Counted from the stretch's first letter, positions 7,614 to 15,171 are shown. The stretch is DNA of 23,103 bases from Flavobacteriales bacterium (GCA_020635535.1 JACJZP010000026.1:1-23103); one strand, 5' to 3'. Translations and numbers: made by a program. Notes: generated from the letters alone by a model not told the origin.

Positions 7614-8573
7614 TTAATAACTGAAAACCTGACTGTTGGAGTTATTTCCAACATTCCAGCTCACCTTGAATCCGTAAGCGCATGTTCCAGTAGAAGCATT
7701 ACCATTTTGATCAACACCCAGAGTCAGTGTATAATCGTCTCCATCAACCTCATGCACCAATTCCCCAGAGTTGAATCTCCAAAGTCCACAGTAGGTGTTT
7801 GAAAGCAACGGCTGATTGTAGTAGGTGATAAAATCACTTCCGAAACGGTTTGTTCCCCAAGAATCGATTCCAGATGTTCCATTTAAAGTGGTATCGCCAG
7901 ATGCGGCAAACCCAATGTGAGCATATGGAATTCCTGCAACCGTATTGGCAGGATGGTAACTCCATGTAACCGTTCTTGCATGATTCCAATCGGCAGTGGC
8001 ACCATTGTCAAAAGTTACGGTCATGTCTGTGGAGCGCGACTCGTAAGCAAAAGTTGTCTGTCCGAGAAGAAACTGCCACCAATCATGTCCATCAACATTT
8101 TTGAGTGTCTTAACCCCATCAAACTCAATTGCTCGGCCGCTTTGAAGATGCGTAACCTTGAAATCAATGAACGTCTGACGCAATACTGCCCCTGCTTCTG
8201 CCCATGTGTTGCCATTGATCAATTCAACCTTGATCTGACCAGACCGCGTTCTTGAAGGGCTGAAACATGGCGTAGAACCATCAAAATTGAAGTACAGAAT
8301 TCCCTGCGCAACATCTGTACAGTCAATGGTTACCCCGCAAAGTGGACTGGAAAAAATCTGATCATGGTAATCGGTTTTTCCAAAGCCATCTATATCGGCC
8401 AACGCATCATTGACATCATTGTCTACTTGATCCAGTTCTGCTTTATAGGTATTAGAATCTTGATTGTGTTGCTCGATCTTGGCATCAAGAAGTTTCTTCA
8501 ATACACCGCAACCAGCCATTACCGATGCAGCCAGCATTAGAGCTGCGGTTAATTTGAAAATTGATGTTCTCAT
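7614..8573 (-). CDS. Hypothetical lipoprotein, Bacteroidota type
   Basis: I take ATG 8573 as start, because it gives a lipoprotein signal (MRTSIFKLTAALMLAASVMAGC, lipid Cys22) and an A-rich leader; the longer frame from 8600 would add nine unlikely residues. After the Cys comes a short helical segment rich in Asp and Gln (KIEQHNQDSNTYKAELDQVDNDVNDALADID, about 30-60). Then comes a beta-rich domain with several Cys residues (CGVTIDC, near 80; STPCFS; SNTYCGLW; TGTCAYG) that could form disulfides. It reads like a surface lipoprotein of about 319 residues. No family or function is recognised. It is a single gene with its own promoter and a strong terminator, and it separates paaZ from the other paa genes. 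Confidence 0.82.
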   Translation of the reverse strand: MRTSIFKLTAALMLAASVMAGCGVLKKLLDAKIEQHNQDSNTYKAELDQVDNDVNDALADIDGFGKTDYHDQIFSSPLCGVTIDCTDVAQGILYFNFDGSTPCFSPSRTRSGQIKVELINGNTWAEAGAVLRQTFIDFKVTHLQSGRAIEFDGVKTLKNVDGHDWWQFLLGQTTFAYESRSTDMTVTFDNGATADWNHARTVTWSYHPANTVAGIPYAHIGFAASGDTTLNGTSGIDSWGTNRFGSDFITYYNQPLLSNTYCGLWRFNSGELVHEVDGDDYTLTLGVDQNGNASTGTCAYGFKVSWNVGNNSNSQVFSY

Positions 8574-8614
8574 GTTTTTGGGTTTGGTTTTGTAACGCAA
8601 ACTATTGTAGCCTG

Positions 8615-8640
8615 CAAAATTAAGGTTGATTCAGAATCAA
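8615..8640 (-). promoter_or_regulatory. Candidate promoter with palindrome upstream of the lipoprotein gene
   Basis: The minus strand has TAATTTTG at 8622-8615, an exact -7 match. Directly upstream, TTGATTC and GAATCAA (8626-8640) form a perfect 7-bp palindrome around one base, in the spacer between -33 and -7, a position where a repressor could act. The sequence after the -7 box (TTTGCAGGCTA) is the same as in front of the ABM gene at about 3511-3501. Confidence 0.4.
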
Positions 8641-8769
8641 ACATTAAACCAAAGTTACATCGTCAATATTGTGTCGGGTGTGATAATTGTCAAAAGACCA
8701 TACAAATCTTATAACTCCTTATCTGAATGCTGTAAAACTCACACTTGTGACTATAGCTAAACTTGTATT

Positions 8770-9249
8770 ATGCGTTTTACAGCTGTCATATTCTTAATGT
8801 GTTGGGCATTTCAACTCTTTGGGCATGAGGGTCATCAGGCTTTCTACAGAATCACGGAAGAGAACGGTCAGCTGGTACTATTGGTTAAAATGGACATGCC
8901 CGATGTGGAGACCTGCCTTGAGCAAGAGAACTTCTGTGGGAAAGACCAAGAATTGAAATGGTGTGCCGCTACATGGGCAGGGAATCTTCTTGCTGTTAAG
9001 ATTGACGGAAAGGAACTGGATGAACAGTTTGAGACGTCTTACACCGAAATGGGGCATCTCATTCTCCGGTATACATTGGGGAAAGCGCACATTGAAGGAA
9101 AGACATTGGAAGTTTCCAACTTCTGCTTTCTCGGGAGTTTCAACACCTATGATAATATCGTTCAGATCTCGGTTGGCAGCATCGACCAAGGTTATATGAT
9201 GAATGAACAACGAACCAATATCAAAATCGACCTGACAAACAGATCATGA
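8770..9249 (+). CDS. Small secreted protein, possibly DUF6702-like
   Basis: A 159-residue protein with an N-terminal signal segment (MRFTAVIFLMCWAFQLFGHEG) and a mature beta-rich part. The mature start HEGHQAFYRITEENGQLVLLVKM resembles the opening of DUF6702-type Bacteroidota periplasmic proteins, but the match is by eye and weak. Four Cys residues in the first half (near 45, 52, 61 and about 117) could pair. Its stop codon overlaps the ATG of the next gene (ATGA at 9246-9249), so the two are translationally coupled and probably act together. The preceding intergenic region, about 196 bp from 8574, holds the lipoprotein promoter and otherwise AT-rich sequence. A TAAACTTG box at 8758-8765 lies only 4 bp before the ATG. 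Confidence 0.7.
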   Translation: MRFTAVIFLMCWAFQLFGHEGHQAFYRITEENGQLVLLVKMDMPDVETCLEQENFCGKDQELKWCAATWAGNLLAVKIDGKELDEQFETSYTEMGHLILRYTLGKAHIEGKTLEVSNFCFLGSFNTYDNIVQISVGSIDQGYMMNEQRTNIKIDLTNRS

Positions 9250-10457
9250 AATCGCAACTGACATTCCTATTCACATTATGTGCTTTTGGCGCTTGGGCGC
9301 AATGCAATACAACCACCATCTGGAACAACACTACTACCAACGAGGTGTGCTCTGAAGTAAGTGGTGTGGTAAAACATTGGTATTCGAACAGCATTCCAGA
9401 CCACGTAACCGGCACATTTCCCAATGCGAACAATCCGAATTCCATTTCTGCACAGCAGACCGATCTGGCAATGTGTGCCTACCCTGTTCAGGCGGGGCAG
9501 TTCACAGACATCATCATTGCGGGTTTCAACGCAATGGGAAGTTGTCCAACCTTCGAATTCGGTATTGCCACCAACGGAATCGAGTTCGACCCGATCGCTG
9601 CAGAGTTCTTCTCTAATCCGAACAACGGTCAGTTGAATTACGACTGGAATAAAAACCCTCTAAGTCCGAACATCAATCTTGGAACGGATATGAACGATGC
9701 ACACGTCCAACCAAACGGTAAGTATCATTATCATGGTAATCCCGCCAACTTCATCACCAACCTTGGCATTACCTCAAATCAGCACTCGCCAATTATTGGT
9801 TGGGCGGCAGACGGCTTTCCGCTCTATTACAAATATGTGTATTCAGATGCGATGGACGCGAACAGTGGAATTATAGAAGCCACCAGCTGCTTCCAACTGA
9901 AAAGTGGAACACGTCCGGGTAACGGAACCACCGCCCCCGATGGTGCTTACGATGGCACGTATGTAGAGGATTACGAATACAATGGTTCTTTGGGCGGATG
10001 CATTTTGGACGAATGCAACGGCCGCTATGGCGTAACGCCAGATTACCCGAACGGCACTTATTACTACGTGATGACATCCGATTTCCCTGTGGTTCCAAGG
10101 TGCTTTGCTGGTACTCCTGACATGTCGTTTGCTGTTGGCCCACCCTTTGCCGGCTGCGGAGTTTCAGATGCAGAATCCTATTGCTCGGCTCTGACGGTGG
10201 ATGTATCTGCTGAGGAACTCAGCGACCGATTGGTCATCTTTCCGATTCCCACGAACAGTGATTTCTTGAATGTTCAGTTTAATGGAACACAGGAACTGCA
10301 CCCAACGGATGTAACGTTATTGGACAGCATGGGGCGCACCATTCGCGTTGAGCCTTACAACCAACAGGTGAATCTGAAAGGCTTGGCCGCTGGCACCTAC
10401 TTCATCAAATTCTCATTCGAGAAAACCGAGATAACGAAACGTTTTGTGAAGCAGTAA
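9246..10457 (+). CDS. YHYH-domain secreted protein with type IX sorting domain
   Basis: A 403-residue secreted protein. Signal peptide MKSQLTFLFTLCAFGAWAQ. The central domain contains NGKYHYHGNP near residues 155-165, followed by GWAADGFPLYYKYVY, which together are the signature of the YHYH protein domain, and a Cys-containing loop GGCILDECNGRYGVTPDYPNGTYYYVMT. The final 80 residues (VSAEELSDRLVIFPIPTNSD to GLAAGTYFIKFSFEKTEITKRFVKQ) are a standard type A C-terminal sorting domain of type IX secretion, so the protein is exported and probably surface-attached or released. The biochemical role of YHYH domains is not well established; metal binding by the histidines is plausible. It is coupled to the preceding small secreted protein and followed by a strong terminator. 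Confidence 0.93.
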   Translation: MKSQLTFLFTLCAFGAWAQCNTTTIWNNTTTNEVCSEVSGVVKHWYSNSIPDHVTGTFPNANNPNSISAQQTDLAMCAYPVQAGQFTDIIIAGFNAMGSCPTFEFGIATNGIEFDPIAAEFFSNPNNGQLNYDWNKNPLSPNINLGTDMNDAHVQPNGKYHYHGNPANFITNLGITSNQHSPIIGWAADGFPLYYKYVYSDAMDANSGIIEATSCFQLKSGTRPGNGTTAPDGAYDGTYVEDYEYNGSLGGCILDECNGRYGVTPDYPNGTYYYVMTSDFPVVPRCFAGTPDMSFAVGPPFAGCGVSDAESYCSALTVDVSAEELSDRLVIFPIPTNSDFLNVQFNGTQELHPTDVTLLDSMGRTIRVEPYNQQVNLKGLAAGTYFIKFSFEKTEITKRFVKQ

Positions 10458-10479
10458 ATGGGGTCTGTTTTCACACGTG

Positions 10480-10514
10480 GCCCGCTTGTTCTCCATGGCA
10501 AGCGGGCTTTTTTT
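10480..10514 (+). terminator. Rho-independent terminator after the YHYH gene
   Basis: A 9-bp GC-rich stem GCCCGCTTG (10480-10488) and CAAGCGGGC (10499-10507) with a 10-nt loop, followed by seven T residues (10508-10514). It lies 22 bp past the stop codon at 10457. Confidence 0.95.
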
Positions 10515-10530
10515 CGTAGGTGAATATTGC

Positions 10531-10606
10531 ACAGAGATGAACGGAGAAAATGAGGTTCACAGAGAAACCGAATCTGCGAAATCTGTGAAAATCCGTGAAT
10601 CTTTGG
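10531..10606. repeat. Gene-less inverted array of degenerate 8-10-bp units
   Basis: The left half has units ACAGAGATGA (10531), ACGGAGAAAA (10541) and ACAGAGAAAC (10559), with a degraded one at 10551. The right half has ATCTGCGA (10572), ATCTGTGA (10581), ATCCGTGA (10591) and a degraded unit at 10599. The halves are inverted to each other, the best pairing being TTCACAGA (10556-10563) with TCTGTGAA (10582-10589). This looks like an arrangement of the same kind as the arrays around the two four-helix-bundle genes, but with another core motif and no gene inside. It lies between the YHYH terminator and the paaY stop. Confidence 0.6.
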
Positions 10607-10640
10607 GGTTATAATGTTCACACAGATAGAAGAAATTCAA

Positions 10641-11258
10641 TCAACCGCCAGTTTTCTTCCAGGTCTCAAAAAGACCTTTTTGCTGGCCGTTGTAAGGGTC
10701 TTCTTTCGGAACTGGAGAGTTGGAAAGCACCTCCTCCAATCCAAGTTCTTTCAAGGTATCATGACTTTCCTTCGGAAGCGATTGATACAGCTTGGTTCCT
10801 TCCGTTTTCCAGGCAATCATTTCGTCCGAAACGTCTTTAATGATCTTTGCAGGATTACCGACCACGATCTTCCGAGCAGGGATCTTCATCTCCGCAGGAA
10901 CGAAACATAATGCCCCAACGATGCTCTCCTCTCCCACCTCGGCATCATCCATTACCACCGCATTCATTCCAATAAGACAATTGCGCAGAAGCGTTGCTCC
11001 ATGAATGATGGCCCCATGACCGACATGCGCACTTTCGTGCAGCCAGACCGTTGTTCCTGGGAACATGTGAATGGTGCAGTTCTCCTGAACGTTACAACCG
11101 TCTTCGATCACAATTCTTCCCCAATCGCCACGGATGGCCGCACCGGGACCGATGTAAACATCTTTGCCGATCTGAACATTCCCAATGACGCTTGCCGTTT
11201 GATGGATAAAGGCGCTCGGATGAATGCTCGGCCGCATGCCGTTGAATTCGAATACCAT
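10641..11258 (-). CDS. paaY: PaaY, hexapeptide-repeat acyl-CoA thioesterase (gamma-carbonic-anhydrase fold)
   Basis: A 205-residue left-handed beta-helix protein, close in length and order to E. coli PaaY (GKDVYIGPGAAIRGDWGRIV, VGMNAVVMD-like IGMNAVVMDDAEVGE, IVGNPAKII-like VVGNPAKII). The likely metal histidines His64, His81 and His86 (TIH and HGAIIH) are kept. PaaY hydrolyses dead-end CoA thioesters, notably the tropone-type compound formed when the PaaZ semialdehyde cyclises, and so returns CoA to the pathway. It is the last gene of the paaG-to-paaY unit. Its ATG follows directly on the heptamer array, which supplies the whole 34-bp leader after the four-helix-bundle gene. No Shine-Dalgarno is seen. 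Confidence 0.93.
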   Translation of the reverse strand: MVFEFNGMRPSIHPSAFIHQTASVIGNVQIGKDVYIGPGAAIRGDWGRIVIEDGCNVQENCTIHMFPGTTVWLHESAHVGHGAIIHGATLLRNCLIGMNAVVMDDAEVGEESIVGALCFVPAEMKIPARKIVVGNPAKIIKDVSDEMIAWKTEGTKLYQSLPKESHDTLKELGLEEVLSNSPVPKEDPYNGQQKGLFETWKKTGG

Positions 11259-11293
11259 GTTTACGGTTTTTGGTTGACGGTTAACAGTTGGTT
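11259..11293. repeat. Left heptamer array of four-helix-bundle cassette 1
   Basis: Five 7-bp units in tandem with consensus GTTKACG, among them GTTTACG at 11259, GTTGACG at 11273 and GTTAACA at 11280. The array fills the whole spacer between the stop of the four-helix-bundle gene and the ATG of paaY. It is the inverted partner of 11652-11679: 23 of 29 positions agree when 11259-11287 is compared with the reverse complement of 11651-11679. Confidence 0.8.
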
Positions 11294-11649
11294 CATTTCG
11301 ACTTCAAATACTTCAAGTATCCGTTAAGCAAACGTAAGCAAAGCAGCACTTGATCATGCACCAATTTCATATCAGCAGTAGAAATCAGTGCTAGATCCAA
11401 GCAGAGAAAAAGCTGAGTTTCAAGCTCAAAAAGTGAGCCTCTTGCTATAAACAGAAATCGTTGGGTGTCAGCGGAAGTAGAGCGACCAAATCCCTCGGCA
11501 ATGTTTGAAGGAACCGAAACAGCAGCTCGCTGCAACTGAGACTTTAGCCCGAACTTCTCATCCGAAGGAAACTCCGAAGTCAGTTTGTAAACATCCGAAA
11601 CAAGCTTCCGAGCTTCTTTCCATAAATCCAGCTCCTTGTAGTCCTTCAT
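11293..11649 (-). CDS. Four-helix-bundle protein, 23S rRNA intervening-sequence-protein family (cassette 1)
   Basis: A 118-residue all-helical protein. The family signature is clear: LDLWKEARKLVSDVYKLT, FPSDEKFGLKSQLQRAAVSV, PSNIAEGFGRST, FLFIARGSLFELETQL and a C-terminal LLNGYLKYLK. Members were first found inside intervening sequences of 23S rRNA genes; relatives include the Avd accessory proteins of diversity-generating retroelements, and they are thought to form pentameric barrels that bind nucleic acid. Here the gene lies in a metabolic operon, between paaJ and paaY, in the same orientation and with no link to phenylacetate chemistry. Both spacers around it consist of inverted heptamer arrays, so gene plus arrays look like one inserted unit. 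Its function is unknown. Confidence 0.95.
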   Translation of the reverse strand: MKDYKELDLWKEARKLVSDVYKLTSEFPSDEKFGLKSQLQRAAVSVPSNIAEGFGRSTSADTQRFLFIARGSLFELETQLFLCLDLALISTADMKLVHDQVLLCLRLLNGYLKYLKSK

Positions 11650-11651
11650 GC

Positions 11652-11679
11652 TGTCAACCGTTCACCGTAAACAGTAAAC
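11652..11679. repeat. Right heptamer array of four-helix-bundle cassette 1
   Basis: Four 7-bp units in tandem, TGTCAAC, CGTTCAC, CGTAAAC and AGTAAAC on the plus strand (GTTKAC family on the minus strand). The array fills nearly all of the spacer between the paaJ stop (11686) and the ATG of the four-helix-bundle gene (11649), inverted relative to 11259-11293. Confidence 0.8.
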
Positions 11680-11685
11680 ATTATC

Positions 11686-12891
11686 CTATGCCCTTTCGAT
11701 GATGGTAGCATATCCTTGTCCGACCCCAATGCACATGGTCACCAACGCATATCGTTTCTGCGTTTTCTGAAGTTGAATAGCAGCAGTTTGTAGGATGCGC
11801 GCTCCACTCATTCCAAGCGGATGACCAATGGCGATGGCTCCTCCATTTGGATTGATGCGTGGGTCATCATCTGCCACACCCAGTTTGCGCGTGCAGGCCA
11901 ACACCTGGGCTGCAAACGCCTCATTCAATTCAAGGATATCCATGTCATCCAATGTCAGACCGGCACGCTTCAATGCTTTCTGCGAAGCATAAACAGGGCC
12001 GATTCCCATGATGCGTGGTTCCACACCAGCAACGGCCGCAGCAACGATCCGCGCCATCGGTTTCAAATTGTGGTCTTTCAGCGCTTGGTCGGATGCGACC
12101 AGTATTGCTGCCGCTCCATCGTTCAATCCAGAGCTGTTTCCAGCGGTGACCGAACCATCTTTCTTGAATGCAGGGCGGAGTTTGCCGAGCACTTCCAACG
12201 ATGTATTGGGTTTGATGAATTCGTCTTTTTCGAAAATGACGGAATCACCTTTACGCTGTGGAATTTCCACTGCACAGATCTCTTCTCCCAGTCTTCCGTT
12301 TGCTTGGGCTTTTGCAGCTTTCATCTGAGAATTGTACGCAAAGAGATCCTGCGCTTCCCGCTCAATTCCGTACAACTCAACGAGATTTTCGGCTGTTTGT
12401 CCCATCCCGTCCGTACCGTAGAGCTCCTGCATTTTAGGGTTGATGAACCGCCAACCGAAACTGGTGTCGTGCATCTCAGAATCACGCCCGAAAGGCTGAC
12501 TCGCTTTGGAAATGACCCACGGTCCGCGCGTCATGTGTTCCACGCCACCAGAAATGTAGAGGTCGCCATTTCCTGTTTGGATAGCACGGGCTGCATTGAT
12601 GGTTGATGCCATGCCAGATGAACACAGACGGTTCACGGTTTCGCCACCGACTGACCACGGCAAACCTGCCAGAAGTAACGCCATCCGGGCAACATTCCGG
12701 TTGTCTTCTCCTGCCTGATTGGCACAACCAAAGAAGAGGTCTTCAATGGCTGCGGTATCCACATTCGGGTTCCGTTTCATCAACTCGCGGATCGGAATGG
12801 CCGCCAGGTCATCTGTCCGAACGGGCGAAAGCGAACCACCGAAACTGCCAATGGGCGTTCGGATCGCATCAACTATAAAAGCATCTTTCAT
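11686..12891 (-). CDS. paaJ: PaaJ, 3-oxoadipyl-CoA / 3-oxo-5,6-dehydrosuberyl-CoA thiolase
   Basis: A 401-residue thiolase of full length. It has the nucleophile Cys90 in NRLCSSGMAS, the His357 of GHPLGMSGAR and the second Cys387 of CIGVGQG, so it should be active. FIVDAIRTPIGSFGGSLSPVRTDDLAA at the start, the conserved GWRFINP, and GSVTAGNSSGLNDGAA are typical of the PaaJ/PcaF branch. In the pathway it cleaves twice: 3-oxo-5,6-dehydrosuberyl-CoA to 2,3-dehydroadipyl-CoA, and 3-oxoadipyl-CoA to succinyl-CoA, each with release of acetyl-CoA. It follows marC with an 18-bp spacer and precedes the heptamer array and four-helix-bundle gene. Confidence 0.96.
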   Translation of the reverse strand: MKDAFIVDAIRTPIGSFGGSLSPVRTDDLAAIPIRELMKRNPNVDTAAIEDLFFGCANQAGEDNRNVARMALLLAGLPWSVGGETVNRLCSSGMASTINAARAIQTGNGDLYISGGVEHMTRGPWVISKASQPFGRDSEMHDTSFGWRFINPKMQELYGTDGMGQTAENLVELYGIEREAQDLFAYNSQMKAAKAQANGRLGEEICAVEIPQRKGDSVIFEKDEFIKPNTSLEVLGKLRPAFKKDGSVTAGNSSGLNDGAAAILVASDQALKDHNLKPMARIVAAAVAGVEPRIMGIGPVYASQKALKRAGLTLDDMDILELNEAFAAQVLACTRKLGVADDDPRINPNGGAIAIGHPLGMSGARILQTAAIQLQKTQKRYALVTMCIGVGQGYATIIERA

Positions 12892-12909
12892 GATGCCAAT
12901 ATTAGTGAA

Positions 12910-13518
12910 TCAATGCGCAAAGAACTCTTTAATGCCCGTAAGGATGCTCTGAACACCGTACGAGGCCAGAATCAGCCCCATGATCTTTGAAATGACGGTG
13001 ATTCCATATTCGCCAATGCGCTCTTGAACTTTATTGGCACCCAGAAGTAGTAGACAAGTGATGCCAACCACCACGAGCACCAGAAACGTGGAGAGCGCCT
13101 GTTGTTCGATCGTATAAATATGGTTGTCGGTCATGAGCACAACCGCCATGATTGCCCCGGGCGAAGCAATGGAAGGCACGGCCACTGGAAAGATGGTCAC
13201 ATGCTTGTAATCAGTAATGAGATGCTTTTCCATTTCAGGTTTGCCATCGCCAAAGATCATGGTAAGGGCAAACAGGAACAGGATGACGCCACCCGATATC
13301 TGAAACGCATCGAGTGAAACATTCATTCCCTCTAGTACTATCTGTCCGAGCAGTATAAACACGAGCAATATCAGAAAGGCAACAATGGAAGCTTGAACAG
13401 CGATCTTTCGCTTGTGTACGGCATCAAAGTGCTTGGTGGCTTCCAAGTAAACAGGAACCGAACCGATGGGATCGAGGACGGCAATGAGGAAAAGTATGGT
13501 TGACAGTATTTCGTTCAT
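12910..13518 (-). CDS. MarC-family integral membrane protein
   Basis: A 202-residue protein with about six membrane helices. The opening EILSTILFLIAVLDPIGSVPVYL, the LDAFQISGGVILFLFALTMIFG segment, and PVAVPSIASPGAIMAVVLM are typical of the MarC/YhgN family. The family is often annotated as multiple-antibiotic-resistance related, but that role was not confirmed, and the transported substrate is unknown. It sits inside the paa operon, 10 bp after paaI and 18 bp before paaJ, so it is almost certainly co-transcribed. A role in moving a pathway acid or protecting the cell from a toxic intermediate is inference from position only. Confidence 0.93.
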   Translation of the reverse strand: MNEILSTILFLIAVLDPIGSVPVYLEATKHFDAVHKRKIAVQASIVAFLILLVFILLGQIVLEGMNVSLDAFQISGGVILFLFALTMIFGDGKPEMEKHLITDYKHVTIFPVAVPSIASPGAIMAVVLMTDNHIYTIEQQALSTFLVLVVVGITCLLLLGANKVQERIGEYGITVISKIMGLILASYGVQSILTGIKEFFAH

Positions 13519-13528
13519 CCCCTATCAT

Positions 13529-13954
13529 CTACACTTCCCATTCTTTTCCAGTCCGGTAAACCGTGCCTTTGAAAAGCGCCACGATTTCTTCTTTCTGATT
13601 TGTTATCACAACCTCATAAACACCGATCTTGCTGGTTCGGTTCTTTTCGATGGCTTTTGCCGTGAGAACATCACCTTGCTTTACTGGTTTGGTGTGCGAA
13701 ATGGACGTTTCGATGCTCACGCTCTGTATTCCATGGCCATTCGAAGCGAATGCCAAGGCCGAATCGGCCAGACTGTAGGTGATGCCACCATGGGCAATAT
13801 CAAACCCGTTGAGCATTTCGTTGCGCACCGTCATCCGCAGGACTGAACTTCCACCACCATCTTCCACACGTTCTATTCCGAGCCATTGGCTGAATAGATC
13901 GTTGTTGTACATGTGGTCGACAACGCGTGTTGGACGAGACTTCTCCTCTGACAT
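13529..13954 (-). CDS. paaI: PaaI, hotdog-fold hydroxyphenylacetyl-CoA thioesterase
   Basis: A 141-residue single hotdog domain of normal PaaI length. GFDIAHGGITYSLADSALAFASN contains the HGG turn (55-57) and the catalytic Asp64. SVSIETSISHTKPVKQGDVLTAKA and the end GTVYRTGKEW are family features. PaaI releases CoA from ring-hydroxylated phenylacetyl-CoA and related dead-end products, preventing CoA depletion. Its ATG overlaps the paaH stop by one base (TGATG at 13956-13952), so translation is coupled. The first residues, to about 12, are variable. Confidence 0.94.
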   Translation of the reverse strand: MSEEKSRPTRVVDHMYNNDLFSQWLGIERVEDGGGSSVLRMTVRNEMLNGFDIAHGGITYSLADSALAFASNGHGIQSVSIETSISHTKPVKQGDVLTAKAIEKNRTSKIGVYEVVITNQKEEIVALFKGTVYRTGKEWEV

Positions 13955-15135
13955 CAGTTGTAGAATTTCTGGCCATCTCTCACCATTCTGCGAAGCAGCA
14001 CACAGGCGCGATAACGTTCCTCGCGGTAATCTTCATAAAGCGAATCGATGCGATGCAACACGTGTTCCAGACCACGTTCATCTCCCCAGGCCAAAAGCCC
14101 TTTCGGATAATTCACCCCTTTGGTCATGGCAAGATCGAGGTCTTCTTTGGAAGCAATGCCCAAATGAAAGGCATCAATGGCTGAGTTGACCAGCAGATCG
14201 ACCACACGGTTCACGATCATCTCACCTAAGGCGCGGTTGGTGTTCGGTTCAGGTTTTTCGGCTCCTTCGGAATAATCGTAATAACCACGCCCTGATTTTC
14301 TCCCAAGCAATCCACCTTCCACCAATCGCTGCTGAATGACCGAAGGGCGATAACGCGGGTCATAAAAGAACGATCTGAATGCAGTTGAAGTAACCGCAAA
14401 GTTGACATCGTTGCCGATCAGATCCATCAATTCAAACGGCCCCATTCTGAAGCCACCGAGTTCTTTCAACGCCCAATCGATGGTCGCTTCATCGGCAATA
14501 CCTTCTTCAAGTATTCGGATAGACTCTCCATAAAACGGACGCGCCACACGATTAACAATAAATCCAGGAGTGTCTTTGGCAATGACGGGAACCTTTCCCC
14601 AAGCTTTCATCAGGTCTTTCATCTCATCGGCCAAGCCATCTCGCGTAAGCATACTTGGAATCACTTCTACCAAAGCCATCAGCGGGGCTGGATTGAAGAA
14701 ATGAATTCCGATAACGCGGCTTGGGTCTTTCAGCTTTCCGCCAATGGCTACAATTGGAAGTGTGGAAGTATTGGAAGCCAAAACTGCCTCTTCATCGCAT
14801 ATCATTTCCAACTCTTGAAACAAGCCTTGCTTGATCTCGAGGTCTTCGATGATCGCTTCAATCACAAGACCGCACCGTTTCAGATCATCGATGCTTCGTG
14901 TGTACGTGATCCGTTTGGCGCAGGCATTGGCTTCATCAAAGGTCATTTTGCCTTTCTCCACCAGTCGACTGAAAATCTTCTGATGGCCCTTAGCTGCTCG
15001 CTCAAGCGCATCTGGATAGCTGTCATTCAGATACACCTTATGACCTGCCTGTGCGGCAACCTGTGCAATTCCGGCCCCCATCGAGCCTGCACCAACTACT
15101 CCAATTATTAGTTGATCTGTTGATTTAGCTGACAA
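13954..15135 (-). CDS. paaH: PaaH, 3-hydroxyadipyl-CoA dehydrogenase, unusual TTG start
   Basis: A 393-residue 3-hydroxyacyl-CoA dehydrogenase. The NAD-binding GAGSMG is at 15-20; IHFFNPAPLMALVEVIP, DTPGFIVNRVARPFYGESIRILEEG and GGFRMGPFELMDLIGND are standard. It oxidises 3-hydroxyadipyl-CoA to 3-oxoadipyl-CoA with NAD. No ATG exists before the Rossmann strand: the only usual start is TTG at 15135. The codons between this TTG and the stop of the preceding four-helix-bundle gene are in the same frame and have no other stop, and the first about ten codons (SAKSTDQLI) are themselves part of the degenerate repeat array. I infer that an insertion changed the 5' end of this gene. The enzyme core appears intact. 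Confidence 0.93.
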   Translation of the reverse strand: MSAKSTDQLIIGVVGAGSMGAGIAQVAAQAGHKVYLNDSYPDALERAAKGHQKIFSRLVEKGKMTFDEANACAKRITYTRSIDDLKRCGLVIEAIIEDLEIKQGLFQELEMICDEEAVLASNTSTLPIVAIGGKLKDPSRVIGIHFFNPAPLMALVEVIPSMLTRDGLADEMKDLMKAWGKVPVIAKDTPGFIVNRVARPFYGESIRILEEGIADEATIDWALKELGGFRMGPFELMDLIGNDVNFAVTSTAFRSFFYDPRYRPSVIQQRLVEGGLLGRKSGRGYYDYSEGAEKPEPNTNRALGEMIVNRVVDLLVNSAIDAFHLGIASKEDLDLAMTKGVNYPKGLLAWGDERGLEHVLHRIDSLYEDYREERYRACVLLRRMVRDGQKFYN

Positions 15136-15169
15136 AGTTGATTGGTTTATGGAGTTGATAAAGTTGAAG
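15111..15169. repeat. Left 8-9-bp array of four-helix-bundle cassette 2, running into paaH
   Basis: Units starting with GTTGAT, GCTGAC, GTTTAT or GTTGAA begin at 15111, 15119, 15128, 15137, 15145, 15154 and 15163, that is at steps of 8, 9, 9, 8, 9 and 9. The array covers the spacer between the four-helix-bundle stop (15172) and the paaH start and also the first codons of paaH. It is inverted relative to the array at 15553-15587. Confidence 0.75.
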
Positions 15170-15171
15170 AA

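Noticed and set aside
11259..11679. The heptamer arrays could be read as a small CRISPR array
   Set aside because: The units are only 7 bp, degenerate, without spacers, and no cas genes are present.
11821..12606. Plus-strand open frame of 261 codons opposite paaJ
   Set aside because: It is the complement of the paaJ coding frame, Cys- and His-rich without domain pattern, and lacks a promoter.
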